Assembly (NCBI RefSeq): GCF_008831285.2
Contig: NC_045140.1
Span: forward strand, 15,053,796 to 15,117,795
Direction of reading: 5' to 3'
Length of the DNA: 64,000 nt
Source of the DNA: Nymphaea colorata
Lineage: Eukaryota; Streptophyta; Magnoliopsida; Nymphaeales; Nymphaeaceae
Made by a program: the position numbers and the translations under genes. Under the pieces are notes generated by a model that was not told where the DNA came from, did no database searches, and saw nothing but the letters and a program-made list of their open reading frames with translations. Positions 1 to 13,014 of this stretch are shown piece after piece. Numbering within the stretch: position 1 is the first letter of the stretch; each line of letters opens with the position of its first letter.

Positions 1-2754
1 GCTAAAAACATGCAGTTCTTGTGTTTTGGTATGTTTGTATAATAACACATAACAGAACCCAATCTGATCTGGGTGAAAAGAATCCTGAAATATTCATTTG
101 TCCCTTGATGACAAGCTGAGCAACAGTGAGCAGCTGCACATGATTAGAAAGGTCGGAATGTTGAAAAAAAAACTGCAAGGAAGGTGGTTGCAGAGATCGG
201 TGCAGTGGATTTGGACATGTGGTTCTTCCTACCAAGTTTGATGCGATTGGACTTGAAACGAAGAAGGAATCGAAGATGGCAGGAGTCAGGGGATTTGTTC
301 CAGTGAAGTCTGAAACTGCGCCGGATTCCGGCACTCGGCGCTATCAACTCCAGTGCCAAAAAATTTCAAGTAAGGGCTCGTTGGATTCGTCTGCTTCTGA
401 AGAATCTACCTGTAAAAGATCAGCCGATAAAAAGATATGGATTTTTGAATAACTTCCTATCGCTGGAGCGTTTTCTGCGACAGAAAGTTTGAAAACTACA
501 TCGGTGTCAGCTCCGGTGTAAGAAAATAACGAGTAAGGGCTTGCTGGATTTATCTGGTTCTGAAGATTACTCCCGTAAAATTTCATAATTTTTGGGTGAG
601 TAGTTGAGGAGATGCAGATTTTTGAGTGACTGCCTGTTGTTGGAACGCTTTCCTGAGAAACCAGAATCTGAATCATTTTTCGGCAACCAGCGCTGTCAGC
701 TCCGGTGTTGAAAAATGTCGAGTAAGAGCTCGTTGGATTCGTCTGATTTTAAAGATTATTCTTGTAAAATTTCATAATTTTTGAAAAAACCGATAAAGAG
801 ATATGAATTTTTGAATAACCACTTCTGTGACGGCTGAAGAACTGACTACAGAATAGTTGTCTCTTATACCTACCGTTCCTTCCGACAAAAAAAAAAAAAA
901 TCAAAGTATTTGTAGCCTAAAAGGAGTTTTTTATAAATTTGTTTGCAATTTTGTTGGAAAAACGAACTGTTATTCTTCTTGTTGCCCTTAGTTTTGTTTA
1001 AAATTTCAAATAAAGGGTTCTGAAAATAAAGTTGGAAATTAGAGGATGAAAGTCACGTTCTAAGAATTTAAAATATATTTCTCTTGCTTCTGAAAAATGA
1101 TTATATTTTTATTATTCAGATTTCTTGAAGTGATATTCCTTGTGTTGTTTTCTATCTATTCGACTTTGCTTGTTTGCCATTAAATTAAGTTAGAAAATGA
1201 CTTATTACTTATGTCTAGGAAACCAAACGAGAGGGTGATTTCTGTGAGTGGTACTGGACATGTCTAGTAATGTTAAACTCTCACATTCGAATTTCGTAGG
1301 CGAAATGTGGATTGTGTATGCATTGGTATATGCGAGTGCGAACTTGTTTTTTACCCAGTGTTTGGTTTCGTCTCGGGAAGTAGTGGTGCGCGTGAGCTCA
1401 CTATTTTCGCACACTCCTCTGTGACGTAACTCTAATATGTGTTAAGATTTGAAGCCTTATGGTTGTGGTTCATAAGACCATTATATGAATTTGTTTTACA
1501 AAATCAAATATTATTTTGTTGGGCCATGTTTCATTCATAGTTGGATTTTTTCAAATTCAGATAAATTCTGACATTTCTTTCCATCTTTACAGGTGGTTCT
1601 TGATAGATTATGGTTCATGGAGTGACGACCTCAGTCTTGTGATGGACCAGCATTGACAATCTGGACACTGCGTCGGTTTTGGACTTGTGTTTATTTTAGT
1701 TGTTTGAGTCCAATTGTTTTTATTTTTGAAATAAATAAAGATTTGATTTGATTTGGTGTTGATCATGACATCTGCTATTATTTATATTAAAAAAAAAAAA
1801 TTAGTGTCAAAAATTGGGAACCAACTTGGAAGGGGCTTATACATTTTCCAACTCACGGATGCTTGACAAGGGATATCTGAAGCTGTGATCCGGATGTTAT
1901 GCAATGTTTGTTTAAATTTAATAAAATATTAGACTAGTTATTGGCAATGAAGAATCATTGAAGTTTGTGTTGGCTTCAGGGCAAATGCATGGGGTTGGTT
2001 CCGTTAAAAATGAGTTCAGATATAGCTACAAATGTCCAAACTCTTGGCCCGACGTGGCTCATACAGGGCCCTAATTGGCAATGAGAACCTTGAAGGTTAC
2101 CTGTGTTTAGTGGCGGAGCAGGATGGACCCCCCAAGGGTTTTAGTAGCTGGAGTGCTTAGTTATTGCTGGAGGAGCATGAAAAAGATGATAAGTAGAAAG
2201 AAGGTGCCTGTAATGCACACCGGGGTATGGGTTTGTCAGGGGTACAACATGGACCAAGTTTTTGTTCTGTCCTGTCCGCTCCAGAAGATATTTATCGGGA
2301 CCGAGTTTAGATTTTGTGGCTCTCTTGTCTCTTTTGCTTTTCTCCATTAGTGGGGCGAGCCCACCCAACAATTATTGCCAATCCTTTTGCGATTGGCAGG
2401 AGGAACATTTACCATACAAGGCAAAGCCATCATACAAACAGGTTCATCGGTACCGTTTTACCTGGGATCAGATTTAACAGAAAAAACTCGAGAGAGAGAG
2501 ATTTTATTTTCATAGTAAGGTAAGATCTCCCCAGGACGTGGTACATGGTCAGGCCCCTGACTACGGCCCTCATCCAGCAACCTGCCTACGTAGTGCACTA
2601 AAGAAACCCATTTATTTCATTCACCTACTCTATAATAAACAAATACTTCTCCAACTATAGTATTGAACAGCCAAGATCTTCCATTCCATGTATAACTCAG
2701 AGCCTGGTGAGTTTCATTCATGGCAAGGTAGAAGCGGGTACATTTGTTTTCGTC
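1..2754. other. Gene-free left flank with degenerate repeats
   Basis: I recognise no gene here; open frames are short and resemble no family I know. The first 900 bases contain a degenerate tandem repeat (listed separately). Around 1,590-1,800 there is a T-rich stretch ending in AATAAATAAAG-like signals and an A-run near 1,789-1,800. That could be the 3' end of a decayed retroelement or of a non-coding transcript, but no coding domain supports either. From 2,500 to 2,754 is the downstream flank of the minus-strand XTH gene. Confidence 0.5.
337..850. repeat. Three-copy degenerate tandem repeat, unit about 165-190 bp
   Basis: The phrase 'gctcgttggattcgtctg' and its variants recur at about 374, 537 and 726. 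Each is preceded by a 'gtcagctccggtgt'-like segment (about 340, 506, 694) and followed by 'gtaaaatttcataattttt' or a variant. Spacing is 163 and 189 bases, so the copies have diverged by substitutions and indels. No protein frame runs through all three copies. It is probably an old minisatellite or the internal repeat of a decayed transposon; the family is unknown. Confidence 0.7.
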
Positions 2755-4274
2755 TCATATCCCAGCGGTGCACTCCGGCGGTGGAACCGGGTACCTTGAG
2801 GTGTCTCTGCAGTAGTCATAGATCATGTAGTTGAGGCGGACCCATCTATATTTTCTAGCCTGCACTGGGTTTAGCCGGAGGTAAGTTGGTTCGTCCCACC
2901 AGTTCCTTGGGTTCTGGGCGCACCCAGCCGGTCCGGGAACCACGCACCCCTCAATGTCAAAATCTCGGTAGTAGGTGTGGAAGGGTGCATTTTTCCAGTC
3001 GATCTTCTCGAGCCCGCCTCGTGTCGCCCAGTTATCGGCATTCCATAGTGTCGACACGACACGCATGGGCTGCGAGATCGGGTATGGAACGCCTCGGTCC
3101 ATGTTGTTCTTGTACACCCGGATCGGAACGTCATCGACCAAGAATCTGGAAGAAGATCATGGATGTTCATCAATCAGAAATTAAGGGTATTACGGTCATT
3201 TACGTGAGGAAATTATATATGTCTAAAGAAGTAAAGTTAGAACCACCACGACGAACTTAATCTTGTATTTACTTTTGCACTACTTGCTACGGCCTTTATT
3301 ACTAATAACTCCCAGAAATAGATAGGTCATGCTAGAGTATAATAAGTGAGAGGGTGAAAATTTTCTGACCCGGATTCTCAGTCTGAAAGCCCGATTAAAC
3401 CCAATTTACATGTAAAAATTGGATTATAAGCTAGTCCGACTGGGTCTGGTTTTGAAAAATCAAATCCGAACCTGAACTCGATTTGGCCAGATCATGTTAA
3501 GTCGGACTCTATTTTCTGTAGTGTTTATGGCATCTGAGAAAAAACTGGATAAATGTTCACAAAATGTTTTGGAAAATGCCCGCATGAAAACTGAATGTGG
3601 AACTTCTGACCTCAACAGTGTGAGTCATCCAGATCAATTAAGAAATGAAGGTCCCGTTTCCATTTAACTTTAACACCGACCTTCAAATTAAAGACGCGCT
3701 GAGGAATGGTGGAGTTCCTGTTCCGCAGCGATTCAAACGCCCTTTTAATAATTCGACGCCAAGTCCCGAACTAGAAAGCACTATCCTAATTTATTTCTAA
3801 TATCATGAAATTTCTGGAATCAAAAGATCTAGAAAATCCCGAAACTTCTAATTTCTTTACACTCACACGCAAATGGACTAATAAAATTGTACTCCGAGTC
3901 CATTGTTCTTTTCTATGCATGGGGCATTGGGGATGGACATGGAGAGAGAGAGAGAGAGAGAGATGCTGTGGAATACAGGATGGAGTTAGGTGTGGAAGTT
4001 ATAATACGAGTAATGTCACCTGTCTGTACTACGTATGCCCTTACTGTCGAGAGAGAGAGAGAGAGTGAGACTCACATGGCGTGGGCGCGATTCCAGAAGA
4101 TGGTGTAGTTGTGGAAATCAAGAGAAGGGTCGAACCAGAGGTTGACTCGTTGCTCCCTGTTGCCGAAGCCATTGGCATACACGTTTGTCTGCACCGTGAT
4201 TGGTTGGCCGGTCCTGTTCCCCAAGAACTCAAAGTCTAACTCATCCCTGGTGTCGAACTTGTCTGAGCTCATCT

Positions 4275-4313
<39 letters not shown>

Positions 4314-5778
4314 TGGGTGTTTTAATCATTTTAAACACAAAGACATTAATATGGAATAGAAGAAGATGAAGAAGAAAGAAGAAGATCCAAGGTAGCTTGT
4401 GTTTTCTGGCATTTATTAGCAGTTTAGTTTGGTGGCGGATCAATGCAAAATGTCCTAGTGGTCAGAAGGAATCATGAGGAATTCTAACATTAAAAATGAA
4501 TGTTCCCGTAGAGTAGGTGGGAGCAGAAAACGTTGCTTTAAGATGAACAAGGACCACAGTGGTAGTTTTGGAGTTTGTCAAAGACTCGGATAATTCCATT
4601 GTAGCCAGAAATCAATATGAGAGAACACGAATACCGTTTTCATTCTGGGTGTTGGGAAAAAAAGAAAAAGAACACGAGATGGAAGCTTTTCCTGAAAAAG
4701 AAGCACACTAATCGGGAGATAAAGAGGTTCCACTATTGACAGAGGCTAAGAGATAATATCCCATTACCAAGCCACTCGTTCACTTGTCCAGATTAAAGTG
4801 GCCAATCTATCCCAAAAACGGGGAGACTGTACTAGCTAGTTTACTGGAACATCCTTTGGGAGGTTTAAACTTTAAAGAGCTTATCTTTCTCTCTCAAGAA
4901 CCAACTGATTAGGTGTCCCAATCGACTGTTTATAATCTTGACCATTTGAAAAGAACAAAACGGTAAAAAGGAAGACAGAGATGATGTCCACTTTTCCAAA
5001 AGAAAGCAATTCCATGGGAACTCACATAGAATGCAGTTACTGTTCCTGCAGAGTCGCCAGGAATTAACTTGATTCTCATGCTCACACGCCCGAACATGTA
5101 TTGATCTTTGGAAGCAAATCCGGATCCTGCATTCGAAAACAACTGCTGTCGTACCCATACTTGGAAAAACGATAAAGAACATCTGCTTACATTTGGTATT
5201 ATGCTAAGATCTCCAATATAACATAATAATTCAGAAACAGACGCCAACATCACTTGATAAAGCGATTCAAGAAAATTATATCACGCTTTGTTATTATAAA
5301 TTTTTTGGAGGAAACCTGTAGCGTGGCATTTAACACAAAAGCGAAGGTAAAAGGTATAGGACGTCCACTCTACCAGCATCTTTTTCCAATCGCAGCTCAT
5401 GGAGCAATGGAAGTAGGGCATCGCATCTCTCTCTCTCTCTCTCTCCCACACACGCACACATACGCACACGCAGGATTATTTTCCAACCTCAGACGTAACG
5501 GGAAGAAGGCAACAGTCTACCTCCATCCAACGAAGTTTGCTTAAGAAAGGAAAAAATTCTGGTAAGGTAATTACAGTACCAGAAGATTGGTCTAGGGAGA
5601 GCTGGATGGAGCTGCCATCCTCCAACTGCCTGACGTGGGAGCCAGACCAAGTGACCCTGAAATTCTGAAGGAAGCCTACCTTCCTCCCATACCCGCACTG
5701 CGCCACTGAGAGCAAAAGAAGAAGAAGAGAAAGAGTGGGAGGAGAGCAAGAGAAGGAGAGCAAGTGACGAACACCCAT
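2755..5778 (-). CDS. XTH: Xyloglucan endotransglucosylase/hydrolase (GH16), XTH8-like
   Basis: Secreted wall enzyme that cuts and rejoins xyloglucan chains. Four exons by GT-AG: 5580-5778, 5026-5126, 4076-4272, 2755-3145. They total 888 nt, 295 residues, in frame throughout. Residues 1-30 form a signal peptide with a run of Leu. The active site is DELDFEFLG at residues 110-118 (E111 nucleophile, D113, E115 acid/base), followed by a canonical N-glycosylation site N119-R-T. The C-terminal XET region has WWDEP, YDYC and PPEC with the conserved paired cysteines and ends ECTAGI. The [11 protein letters not shown] segment lies at the exon 2/3 junction. Compared with the other two XTHs in this window it has an additional intron after codon 66, and RDELD rather than HDEID. 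The C-terminal FDIEGC...PVPPPEC style recalls XTH8, from memory and not from a search. Introns carry three (GA)n tracts. The start is the first ATG before the signal peptide. Confidence 0.93.
3943..4311. repeat. Three (GA)n microsatellites in XTH introns
   Basis: Separate GA runs lie at about 3943-3962, 4049-4066 and 4279-4311. The first two are in the last intron of the XTH gene; the third lies in intron 2, a few bases upstream of the exon 3 acceptor. On the transcribed (minus) strand they read as (TC)n, so the third forms the polypyrimidine tract directly before the AG. Confidence 0.85.
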
Positions 5779-8296
5779 CTTTGATTTTTCCCCTCCGAGC
5801 TCCGTTCGACGAGGGAGGACGGTGTGAATGTGCCAGAATTTAAAAGGGGAACGTTGGGAACGTAATGACGAAGTACCCCTAAAATTCCCATGAAAAGTCG
5901 AGGCCGTCCTTCCCGAAGATCTACCGCCGTGCGCCACTTTCCGACCACGAAATTCCGGTCAGGGACAGCTGGTTGGGCCATCTCAATCAACGCTAGCTGG
6001 CAGGCAGGTAGGCCCCACGCAAGAGTCGGCTTTTCTACTGCCCTCTCCCACCACACCACTGTCTTCCACGTCGGAAGATTATGGCACGTGTCTCGATCAA
6101 CGCCGTCGGATTTGTCTGGTAGTTGGTCTGGTTCGCGTTATGTTGCCAGCTTGGATGCAAATCAGCTTTGGCTACCGACGACACGGTCAATTCGTCTCGG
6201 ATTGAAGACTCGGCTAGGTAAACCGGCCACCTTCATGACCATTTCTTGGGGCGGTCTGAGTCGGAGACAATGATGGGCTCGCCCTGCGCCTTGCTAGTTC
6301 ATCTACCACCAAACCGATCCAAGTCAATCAAATTAATCCACAAAAAGTCCAGATGTGATGTGCCTCACTGAGCTCACAAGACTTTGACTGGGCTTGGACT
6401 CATGGACCCCGGTCAAGTCAAGCCGGCTTTCTTGGTTAATTCGGCATGCGATCGGAGGTGCGTTACGTGGGAAAATCGGTTCGGCCGAGACGTGGGGCCC
6501 CGAGAACGCAGAATCTTTCGTTCTCATCCATTTGCCACGTTTTTCCGAAGTTAGCCAATAGTATTTAGCCACGATGCTGTCGGTAATGGGGCTGATGAAT
6601 GGCAGCGCGATATTCCCTTCGGCCGGTGTGCGCCAGGAGACGTCCACGTCGGACGTCACAGCCGACGGAAAAGCGACTGAAGGGGAAGAGCTGTTTCGTC
6701 ATTTACCTACAGTCGGAAAAACTCGGTTCTGGTGGGTGGCCGCGACCGGTTCGTCATAGGTCTCGTCGGCAGCCAAAAAAATTATAATTGGTTCCGCTTT
6801 GGCCAAACAGGAAAAATTGTGAAAGAGACTTGGGCTCGCTTGCGTGGCAGTGAAAAAAATAAAGAATTGCAGCACAAAGGCATTTCTTTTTCGTGGGCTT
6901 CGTTGAGTTAGATAAAGCTGTCGCTGGAGAAGGAGAATCACAGAAAAATGCGAAAATTCTTTGGTTCCAAGAGCCCGGAATGATTGCACTGAAAGATCTT
7001 CAGTCTTCTCGAACTTAGGAGCTCTCGATCTCGGGAGACATTACATCTTTCATGCACTACAAAAGAAGCGGTTCATACGCCCTCGTGTGATCTCATCTCT
7101 TGAATATGCTGGCTTTCGCTTCGCCTTAAGTGGCACAGTCTGAGTTTGAGGCGGTGTGAAAGGATTCTGCTCTTGAAGGTGCACCATCGCCTCGGAAGCA
7201 ACCCTGAATCCAAAAAACATACTGAAGGGAAGGAGGCTGCAACTTTCTTTCCTAACGATGTGGGTCTTAATTCTCTCACCCAACTTGGAATTTGCTAACT
7301 TTTTATGTGGTTTGAAGATGCGTTGAGTTGAAATTTGGAAGAAAAGATGGACAGACCGTCGAGCTGAATGAGCAATGTAACTTGCACAAAAAAATGTGCG
7401 ATTGGGTCTTCAAAGGTTGAACCTAAAATGTCTTTTCTTTCCCCAGGATCCTGGAGTGATTCGATAGGTTAAAGCCTATAATAAGATGTAATCTCTGGTC
7501 TGCTCATTTGCCCACAGAGAGAAGATTTTCAACTACGATTGAAAAATTGCTGGTCAGATTCAGTGGTTATAAAGGTGTATCCGCTCGTATTGATAATTAA
7601 CAGAACAAAATTGGGAACAAAACTTTACAATGAAAGTAAATTTAAAACGTAATTTCATACTGTTTTAAATTTCACACTATACCACGACAAAGATTTTCTG
7701 TACGCATTCAGAATCTCGTGTGATGCGTGCCTCTCGCCACAAAAAATGAATCAGCTGGAAAACATTGGCACATAAAAGACCTTAATTTACAACCTGGAAA
7801 CATGGCTGTGGTTTGGCACCTCTCCGCCATATCTGGAATATCTGATATCGCGCGCCAATGTTCCTTTTATAAGCTTCCGAATGTTAAGATTGAGAAGTTT
7901 CAAAATCAGAATATTTCGGGAAGTACTCCAACTGGCATTTACTGCAGTAGAATCAGAAGAAGACGAACCGCAAGTAACAGATAGTGTCAAAATCCAACTT
8001 CATTTATGCAAACTTGTGGTGCTTCAATGGGTACAATCGAGTCAACATGCATCGCTTTCCTGCCACTCATGCCAACGCCGTGCCAGCAATAATTTTAATG
8101 CATTCAACACACCAATAAAGTAAAGAGAAAGGAATATTTTTACGTCCGTGGTCTTGTTACCGAGAGATGCAAGATCGGATGGAGATGCTAAGAGGTCTCT
8201 AGCTTATAATGGTGGATCTTTCGAATCCATAGCCATATCAAGCTCCAGAGACATAAAGGGCAAGGGCCCAATGTGTAGCTACTCATTCTAGGGGTA

Positions 8297-8381
<85 letters not shown>

Positions 8382-8797
8382 CATCGATTCTGCCTATATA
8401 TGCCAACATGAAATCCATAGATAAGCATTTGTTGCAAATTTAACCGGCCAGTTGGTTGGAGTACAGTCCGGCAGCTTCCAAAATCTATAGAAATATTTGA
8501 AAGAGGTTACGAACGACCTACATTGTAAGGCTAAAGTGGGTCTAGCTGAGGATTGGGCCCAATACGTACAATAAAGCCAAGTGGGGTGCGCCTAGCAGTC
8601 CTGGTCCCGGACGGGCTCGGTCCAGAGTGTACGTTGAAAGCTCTATTCCTGCTTGGTTTGCTATCACATGTTTCTGTAGCCAGAGATATGCAGAAAGAGG
8701 GGGAGAATATAAACTTGGATTAATTCCACGACAGATAGTTGTCTCTTTCAAGGAACATTGCTGATTAAAAAAAAAATTACCAACGTCTCATGTACAC

Positions 8798-8831
<34 letters not shown>

Positions 8832-11800
8832 TTTCAACTTTTTGTGATCATCCTTTGTCATCTTCTACGATGTACTTTTTATATTCGAAAGGAACAGAGC
8901 CGAGAGAGATAAAGAGAGAAAGTTTGATTTTTCAACCTTTATCTTTGCCGTCTTCCATGATGTACTTTTATTAATTTTTAAAATGCAAGATTCAAGATAT
9001 ATATATATATATATATAATGTCCTGTCATGTTCCGTGATAATGTTCTTATTTACTGAAGAAGGAACAGAAAACCAATTCAGCCTCACACATAGGTTAGGT
9101 GCCACCTACATTACACATACCAAAAGGGGACCCCCACACCTTCCCCTAGCATGCAAATGTTTTGTCACCCTCGTCCAGGAATGCCTTAAACTATTTCCAT
9201 TTGTAAATCAGAATTTTACAAAATCGTTTTATATTGATGCCCTTAAATCCTTGCTAATTAATAAGATCTAATTTATATAAATTCATCCTTTTTCATTTCT
9301 TTTTCAATTCTACATTTTTCAATATAGAAAGTAGCTTCACTTGGTGAGGTGAACTGAACAACCCTCTTGGATGTCTTATTGACATGACGATTAAATCTCT
9401 CTCTCTCTCTCTTCATGTCCTTAATTAGTGCACTATATTATTGATGCTACTCTTCAAAAAATAGTAGTACCAATAATATAACATATACAATAGGGGCCAC
9501 ACAATATTGTGGTATCCCTACCCGTAGATGTAATTCATCCATCTGTAACAAATCATTCAATTTCGGGTTCCAACATGCATTTGTTAACGCAAAATATTGA
9601 CACAACATTCTTGTAGCGTAACAAGCTGTCAACTAGCAGTAGAATTACATATTTATTCAGTTCATTATGCTCCTCCAAATGAATACAAAAACGATTGAAC
9701 CAAATCCACTTACATCCTTAATTTTAGTCCTAATGTTGGGCTCAGCTCAGTGCTTGTTTGCGCTCATTAGCAACACAAATCTTGGAGGGTTAGCGCCTCT
9801 AATTATTTGTAGGCCTTAGTGGTTTGGTTTTCAATGAACTCCGAGAAAGGACAGCTCCAATGCTAATTTCTCAAGTAAAAATAGATACATACAGGTGCAA
9901 ATATCTGACGGAAAGGTAGACCATATTTTGAATTTTATGGACCACATGAGCGGTAGACGTCTAATTATCGAGGACATTGAATAGTAGTAATCATCTAAAT
10001 AAATGTGCGTCGACTTTTACGTGCTCGAACTAAATGGATCGTCGCATACTCATCTGTTCAACTGCATGCAAAAATTTTCCGCCGCTGTTTCTACCTTGGC
10101 AAGTTTGTCTCTTCGGACGCACATGCACAGACTTGTGCAGGCACGACCACGCCAAGACACAGTTCACATTATCGATGTTGTCATTGCCAGTAGTTTATAT
10201 AAAAAAGACAAAATTCGGTCGAGAGAGAGAGGGACATCTTAGGGGGAAAATATGTGTAATAATTACTTTACACTCAAAAAATTATAGAGCAGTTACTAAA
10301 CTAATGCACCCCGTTTTAGAACTACTTTTCCTTGTGGCAATGACAGTTGGGGGTAGGTCTCATCAATGGGCAGGTTTATTAAGTGGTCTCGCCCTTCGCT
10401 GTCAAATTTCTGATCCAAACTTCACACTCTTGTATCGGATGTGCTAGCCGGATTCCGGCGAGAATCTAGTCGGACATGTAGAATCGGATTAGATTTGTAT
10501 TCGTTTTAATTCTTTCAAACCGAAATGCAATGAATCTTTTCAAATTTGGATCTTCCACAAAGCCTCTCGTGTAATCGGTCGCCTTCAACAAATTAACTTA
10601 TAGGCCCTTCTTGCAAACAGTTTCAATACACATTAAGATCGTGTGATTCAAACAATAAGTGCTATTTGTTAAATAAACTGTACAGATTACAACAATGAAG
10701 CTATTTTTGTCATAGCCATTCATTTAAACAAATAATTTCGAGGCAACCGACACCAAGATCCACAACAAACTACAAATTTACAAGGGGAATTACTAATCAT
10801 TTGCAGGATGGGTGTTGCTCTAAGCAAGTTGCTTCGTAACTAAATCTTGGTCATCGAGACAGCGAAGTAACTAAGTCTGATTCATCAGTTGATGCCATAA
10901 AGGTCACAGTAAAGCAAACGTGAAACTATAACGAAAAAAAAAAAGATACTGACCACTTTGATTTTATTTGATTTAGGGTAACATCTCCATGATTCCAACA
11001 TGACCTCACCTCAAAGAAAACTAGTATAATAAATTTTCAATACTCTCTTATGTTGGTCATATACCTAACTAGACTCAAATCTCAAGTGCTTGGCACAGTG
11101 AGGAAATTCTTTCCCAGAGGTAGCATACATTGCGTTCGTTTGAATGCGGAGCTTCATGAATGTACCGGTTTTGGGAATATATTTGTAGAATACTCGTTTT
11201 AAAGAACGCAGCGTTTCGTGTTATCAAATCCCTCTTAAGGTTTCAATAATTTGTTCCATCAAGAGGAAAGAGAAAGTTTGTTTTTATTGAAAGTGATGAC
11301 TGTAGAGAAAGTGCATGTAAGTTTCAGTAGAAAAGTGAAAATCACATGGGAGTAGGTGAGACATCGCTTTGCTACCAAGTGAGAATGCTTGGAAAATAAA
11401 CTGTGCTTGGGAGTTTACAGGCCTTACAAAATGGTTCTTTTAACTTTTATTCATTTAGGTGAATATATATATACATATATATTGCCGGATGTTGTCAATG
11501 ACTAAAAATTCTGTTGCTAAAAATACAAAGAAACATCTTAGACCATTGTTACATCATAAACCATCACTTGTGCTCAAGTCACAACTATTTTTAGTGACGG
11601 ACTTTTAAGTTTTAGTATTTCAGCAACATGCAGCACATAGCTGCAGTAGCACAGTGACCAAGATGTCCAGTTTTTCTTTATTGGCTTTCCAAACCTTAAT
11701 GTCTTATAAATAAGTTAGTCAAAATCGTTCCAAAGATCGATGTGCAATGACATGCCCTCTGTGTATTGATTGATTCGATAAGGTCTACTTCATGGAAGAA

Positions 11801-12950
11801 CTGCAAATGTTTAACATCATAGTAATCTTCCCCACTTTTATGTCGTATTCCTCCTTCATATCACTCGATGTAGATGTAAGGTTCTAAGAAATCCAATCGC
11901 CACCACTCAATTTTCTATTTGAATTCCCAAAAGAAATTTACCGTTAACAAGGATCTTTTCGCCATGAGAACAAAAAGAAGGCCTAAGTCATATGAGCCGC
12001 ATGCATTGCCGCATCAGCAAAACAAGGACTAGACAATCTTTATCGTTATTGCTGGAAATTGGGTCAACATCGTAGTGAAAAGAAAGATGAGAATTTAACC
12101 TTTTTTCTTTGTTATAAATTGAGTAACCACGATATATTGTCCATTTTGGCAATATATCGTGCCTCGAGGATGACTAATAGAGTTTGCCTCTGGCTATAAG
12201 AGAAAGGCAAAATGCTGTGCAGGCATTCCCCGATGGAAAGATCAAATTATTGATCGAAGAGTTGTGAAAGATTAGAGCAGCTGGTATTCCGGTGAGCATG
12301 AAATTTTTCAAGCTGTTATTATCTTTGAACAATCAGCCTGCTCAGACCCTTCTCAGGTCAAACAACAGTAAGTGGAAAAGATGGCTTCAAGGTTGCCTTG
12401 ATTCGATATCAAGCACTGGTGGGTGGGTAGGCATATTAAATTGGTTAGAATATTGTGACCATTTGTACTTTTGATGATGGAGTTCTTGCTTTAGATGTTC
12501 TTTCTTTCTCTGCTGTGTTTTTTTTGTATATAGTTGTACTTTCTTTCATTCTTTCTTAGTAAATGTTTGGGGAATTCCCCTACTTGATATGAAAATAAAC
12601 ATTTTCTGTTAGTCTGTGTGAGCTGTTGCCCACGTAGTACCTGCTTCTGCCTCTGACTTGACGTCATTTTCTTTTTGAATAATGTAACAAAAAAAAACTT
12701 AGCAATAATATATTACAAAAATTTAATGGCTTAAATTGTAATATTTGAACCAAGAAAACTAAGACAGTTTCATATTCTTTTGGACATTCTGCATCATCCC
12801 CTATTATGAAATTGCAGAAACGGTCCATGAAAATTCATTAGCAATTGTCATGTAATCATCTTTGGCATGTATTCTGTTAGGGTCAACCTTGCAATCACCG
12901 AACCTACTCCCAAGATCTAGGAGATTTCGGAGGTAATATATTTTAAAAGT
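5779..12950. other. Intergenic spacer, no gene seen
   Basis: This stretch holds no reading frame with recognisable domains. 5,780-6,800 is relatively GC-rich and includes the promoter side of the minus-strand XTH; no clear TATA box was found there. Beyond that the DNA is AT-rich with microsatellites: (TC)n at about 5426-5443 just inside the gene, (TA)n at 8,300-8,377, (GA)n at 8,798-8,824, (AT)n near 9,000-9,017 and (CT)n near 9,397-9,411. A T-rich stretch at 12,480-12,610 with 'aaaataaac' could be the tail of a decayed retroposon, but no reverse transcriptase remnant was recognised. Confidence 0.5.
8300..8377. repeat. (TA)n microsatellite, about 78 bp
   Basis: Uninterrupted alternating TA for about 39 units. 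Length is likely to be polymorphic and may be imprecise in the assembly. Confidence 0.95.
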
Positions 12951-13014
12951 TCATACATTGTATGGTTTACTTGGCCGGACAGGACCCCGACGAGTTAAAC
13001 CATACAATGTATGA
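12951..13014. repeat. Perfect 19-bp inverted repeat with 26-nt loop
   Basis: The left arm (12951-12969, tcatacattgtatggttta) is the exact reverse complement of the right arm (12996-13014, taaaccatacaatgtatga). The 26-nt loop between them is GC-rich (ttggccggacaggaccccgacg). Flanks are AT-rich and lose pairing beyond the arms. It could be a small foldback element, a terminator-like hairpin of an unknown transcript, or a miRNA-like precursor with unusually short arms. No target duplication was recognised. Confidence 0.85.

Noticed and set aside
2886-3260. Plus-strand open frame of 124 codons
   Set aside because: Antisense to the last exon of the minus-strand XTH; no independent domain.
12100-12615. 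Possible LINE 3' end
   Set aside because: T-rich tail and AATAAA-like words only; no reverse transcriptase remnant or target duplication seen.
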